A stretch of DNA of 7,140 nt, taken from contig VBDL01000107.1 of the NCBI GenBank assembly GCA_005884255.1, forward strand, positions 1 through 7,140. Reading direction: 5' to 3'. This DNA comes from Betaproteobacteria bacterium. GTDB lineage: Bacteria; Pseudomonadota; Gammaproteobacteria; Burkholderiales; Burkholderiaceae_C. Below are positions 6,236 through 7,140 of the stretch, in pieces (positions within the stretch are counted from its first letter, which is position 1; each line of letters opens with the position of its first letter). A program made the translations under genes and the position numbers. The notes under the pieces were generated by a model that searched no databases, was not told where the DNA came from, and worked only from the letters and a program-made list of their open reading frames with translations.

Positions 6236-6246
<11 letters not shown>
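5287..6246 (+). CDS. thiD: ThiD-like kinase of the ribokinase superfamily
   Basis: A 319-residue soluble protein annotated by similarity as a hydroxymethylpyrimidine/phosphomethylpyrimidine kinase. Seen: after a Pro/Glu-rich lead of about 23 residues, SFNASDASGAGGLAGDVSTI (27-46) aligns with the ThiD motif AGSDSxGGAGIQAD. VTTAIVMRD (56-64) and WKVGFLGS (95-102) match the next ThiD blocks. FVGAGDTLSAALAALLAAG (231-249) is the superfamily anion hole with catalytic Asp236. Oddities: ThiD enzymes normally have Cys in that place (GTGC); the usual DPV segment is replaced by YLPSLSW (124-130), and the TPNxxE-like motif by IGNHKTLTDF (155-164) without the Glu. Residues 289-319 form an acidic, Pro/Gly-rich tail, probably disordered. 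The ATG at 5287 was chosen because the frame upstream to 5140 has T-rich, non-coding character; GTG 5359 or ATG 5362 would remove the lead. Its last 11 bases overlap hemL. The family is sure, the substrate is not. Confidence 0.8.
6218..6226 (+). promoter_or_regulatory. Ribosome binding site of hemL inside the kinase gene
   Basis: AGGGGGGAG lies 9 bases before the hemL GTG at 6236 and encodes part of the kinase's C-terminal tail. It fixes the hemL start and means ribosomes finishing the kinase pass over it, favouring coupled translation. Confidence 0.7.

Positions 6247-7140
<894 letters not shown>

Overview
The window looks like chromosomal DNA of a GC-rich betaproteobacterium, most likely of the order Burkholderiales. 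The reasons are the strong G/C bias at third codon positions, the PilGHIJ-PilL (Chp-type) chemosensory genes, and a divergently oriented kinase-hemL pair beside a rubredoxin gene. This assignment is made from gene content and memory of the families, not from a database search. Nothing points to foreign DNA: I see no insertion sequence, tRNA, rRNA, CRISPR array or phage gene.

Layout. Positions 5113 down to 1 (minus strand) form one probable operon: a 57-residue rubredoxin, two single-domain response regulators (PilG, PilH), a CheW-type coupling protein (PilI), a membrane methyl-accepting protein (PilJ) and the first 353 residues of a large ChpA/PilL-type hybrid histidine kinase that runs off the left edge. 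Gaps between genes are 36 to 61 bases. Positions 5114-5286 are a divergent control region with two opposed -10-like hexamers forming a perfect inverted repeat. Positions 5287-7140 (plus strand) carry a ribokinase-superfamily, ThiD-like kinase whose end overlaps the start of hemL (glutamate-1-semialdehyde aminomutase); hemL is cut by the right edge.

How the genes work together. By analogy with the Pseudomonas Pil-Chp system, PilJ senses a signal at the membrane (pilin or surface contact), PilI links it to the PilL/ChpA kinase, and the kinase phosphorylates PilG and PilH to set twitching motility and, in some species, cAMP levels. The rubredoxin is a small iron electron carrier with no known role in that pathway. 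HemL makes 5-aminolevulinate for heme and other tetrapyrroles; the kinase is translationally linked to it.

I do not see a wholly new system. The points most worth a second look are the altered active site of the ThiD-like kinase, the overlapping divergent promoter palindrome, the rubredoxin at the head of the chemosensory operon, hairpins placed just after the pilG and pilJ stop codons, and the roughly 108-residue cytoplasmic extension of PilJ.
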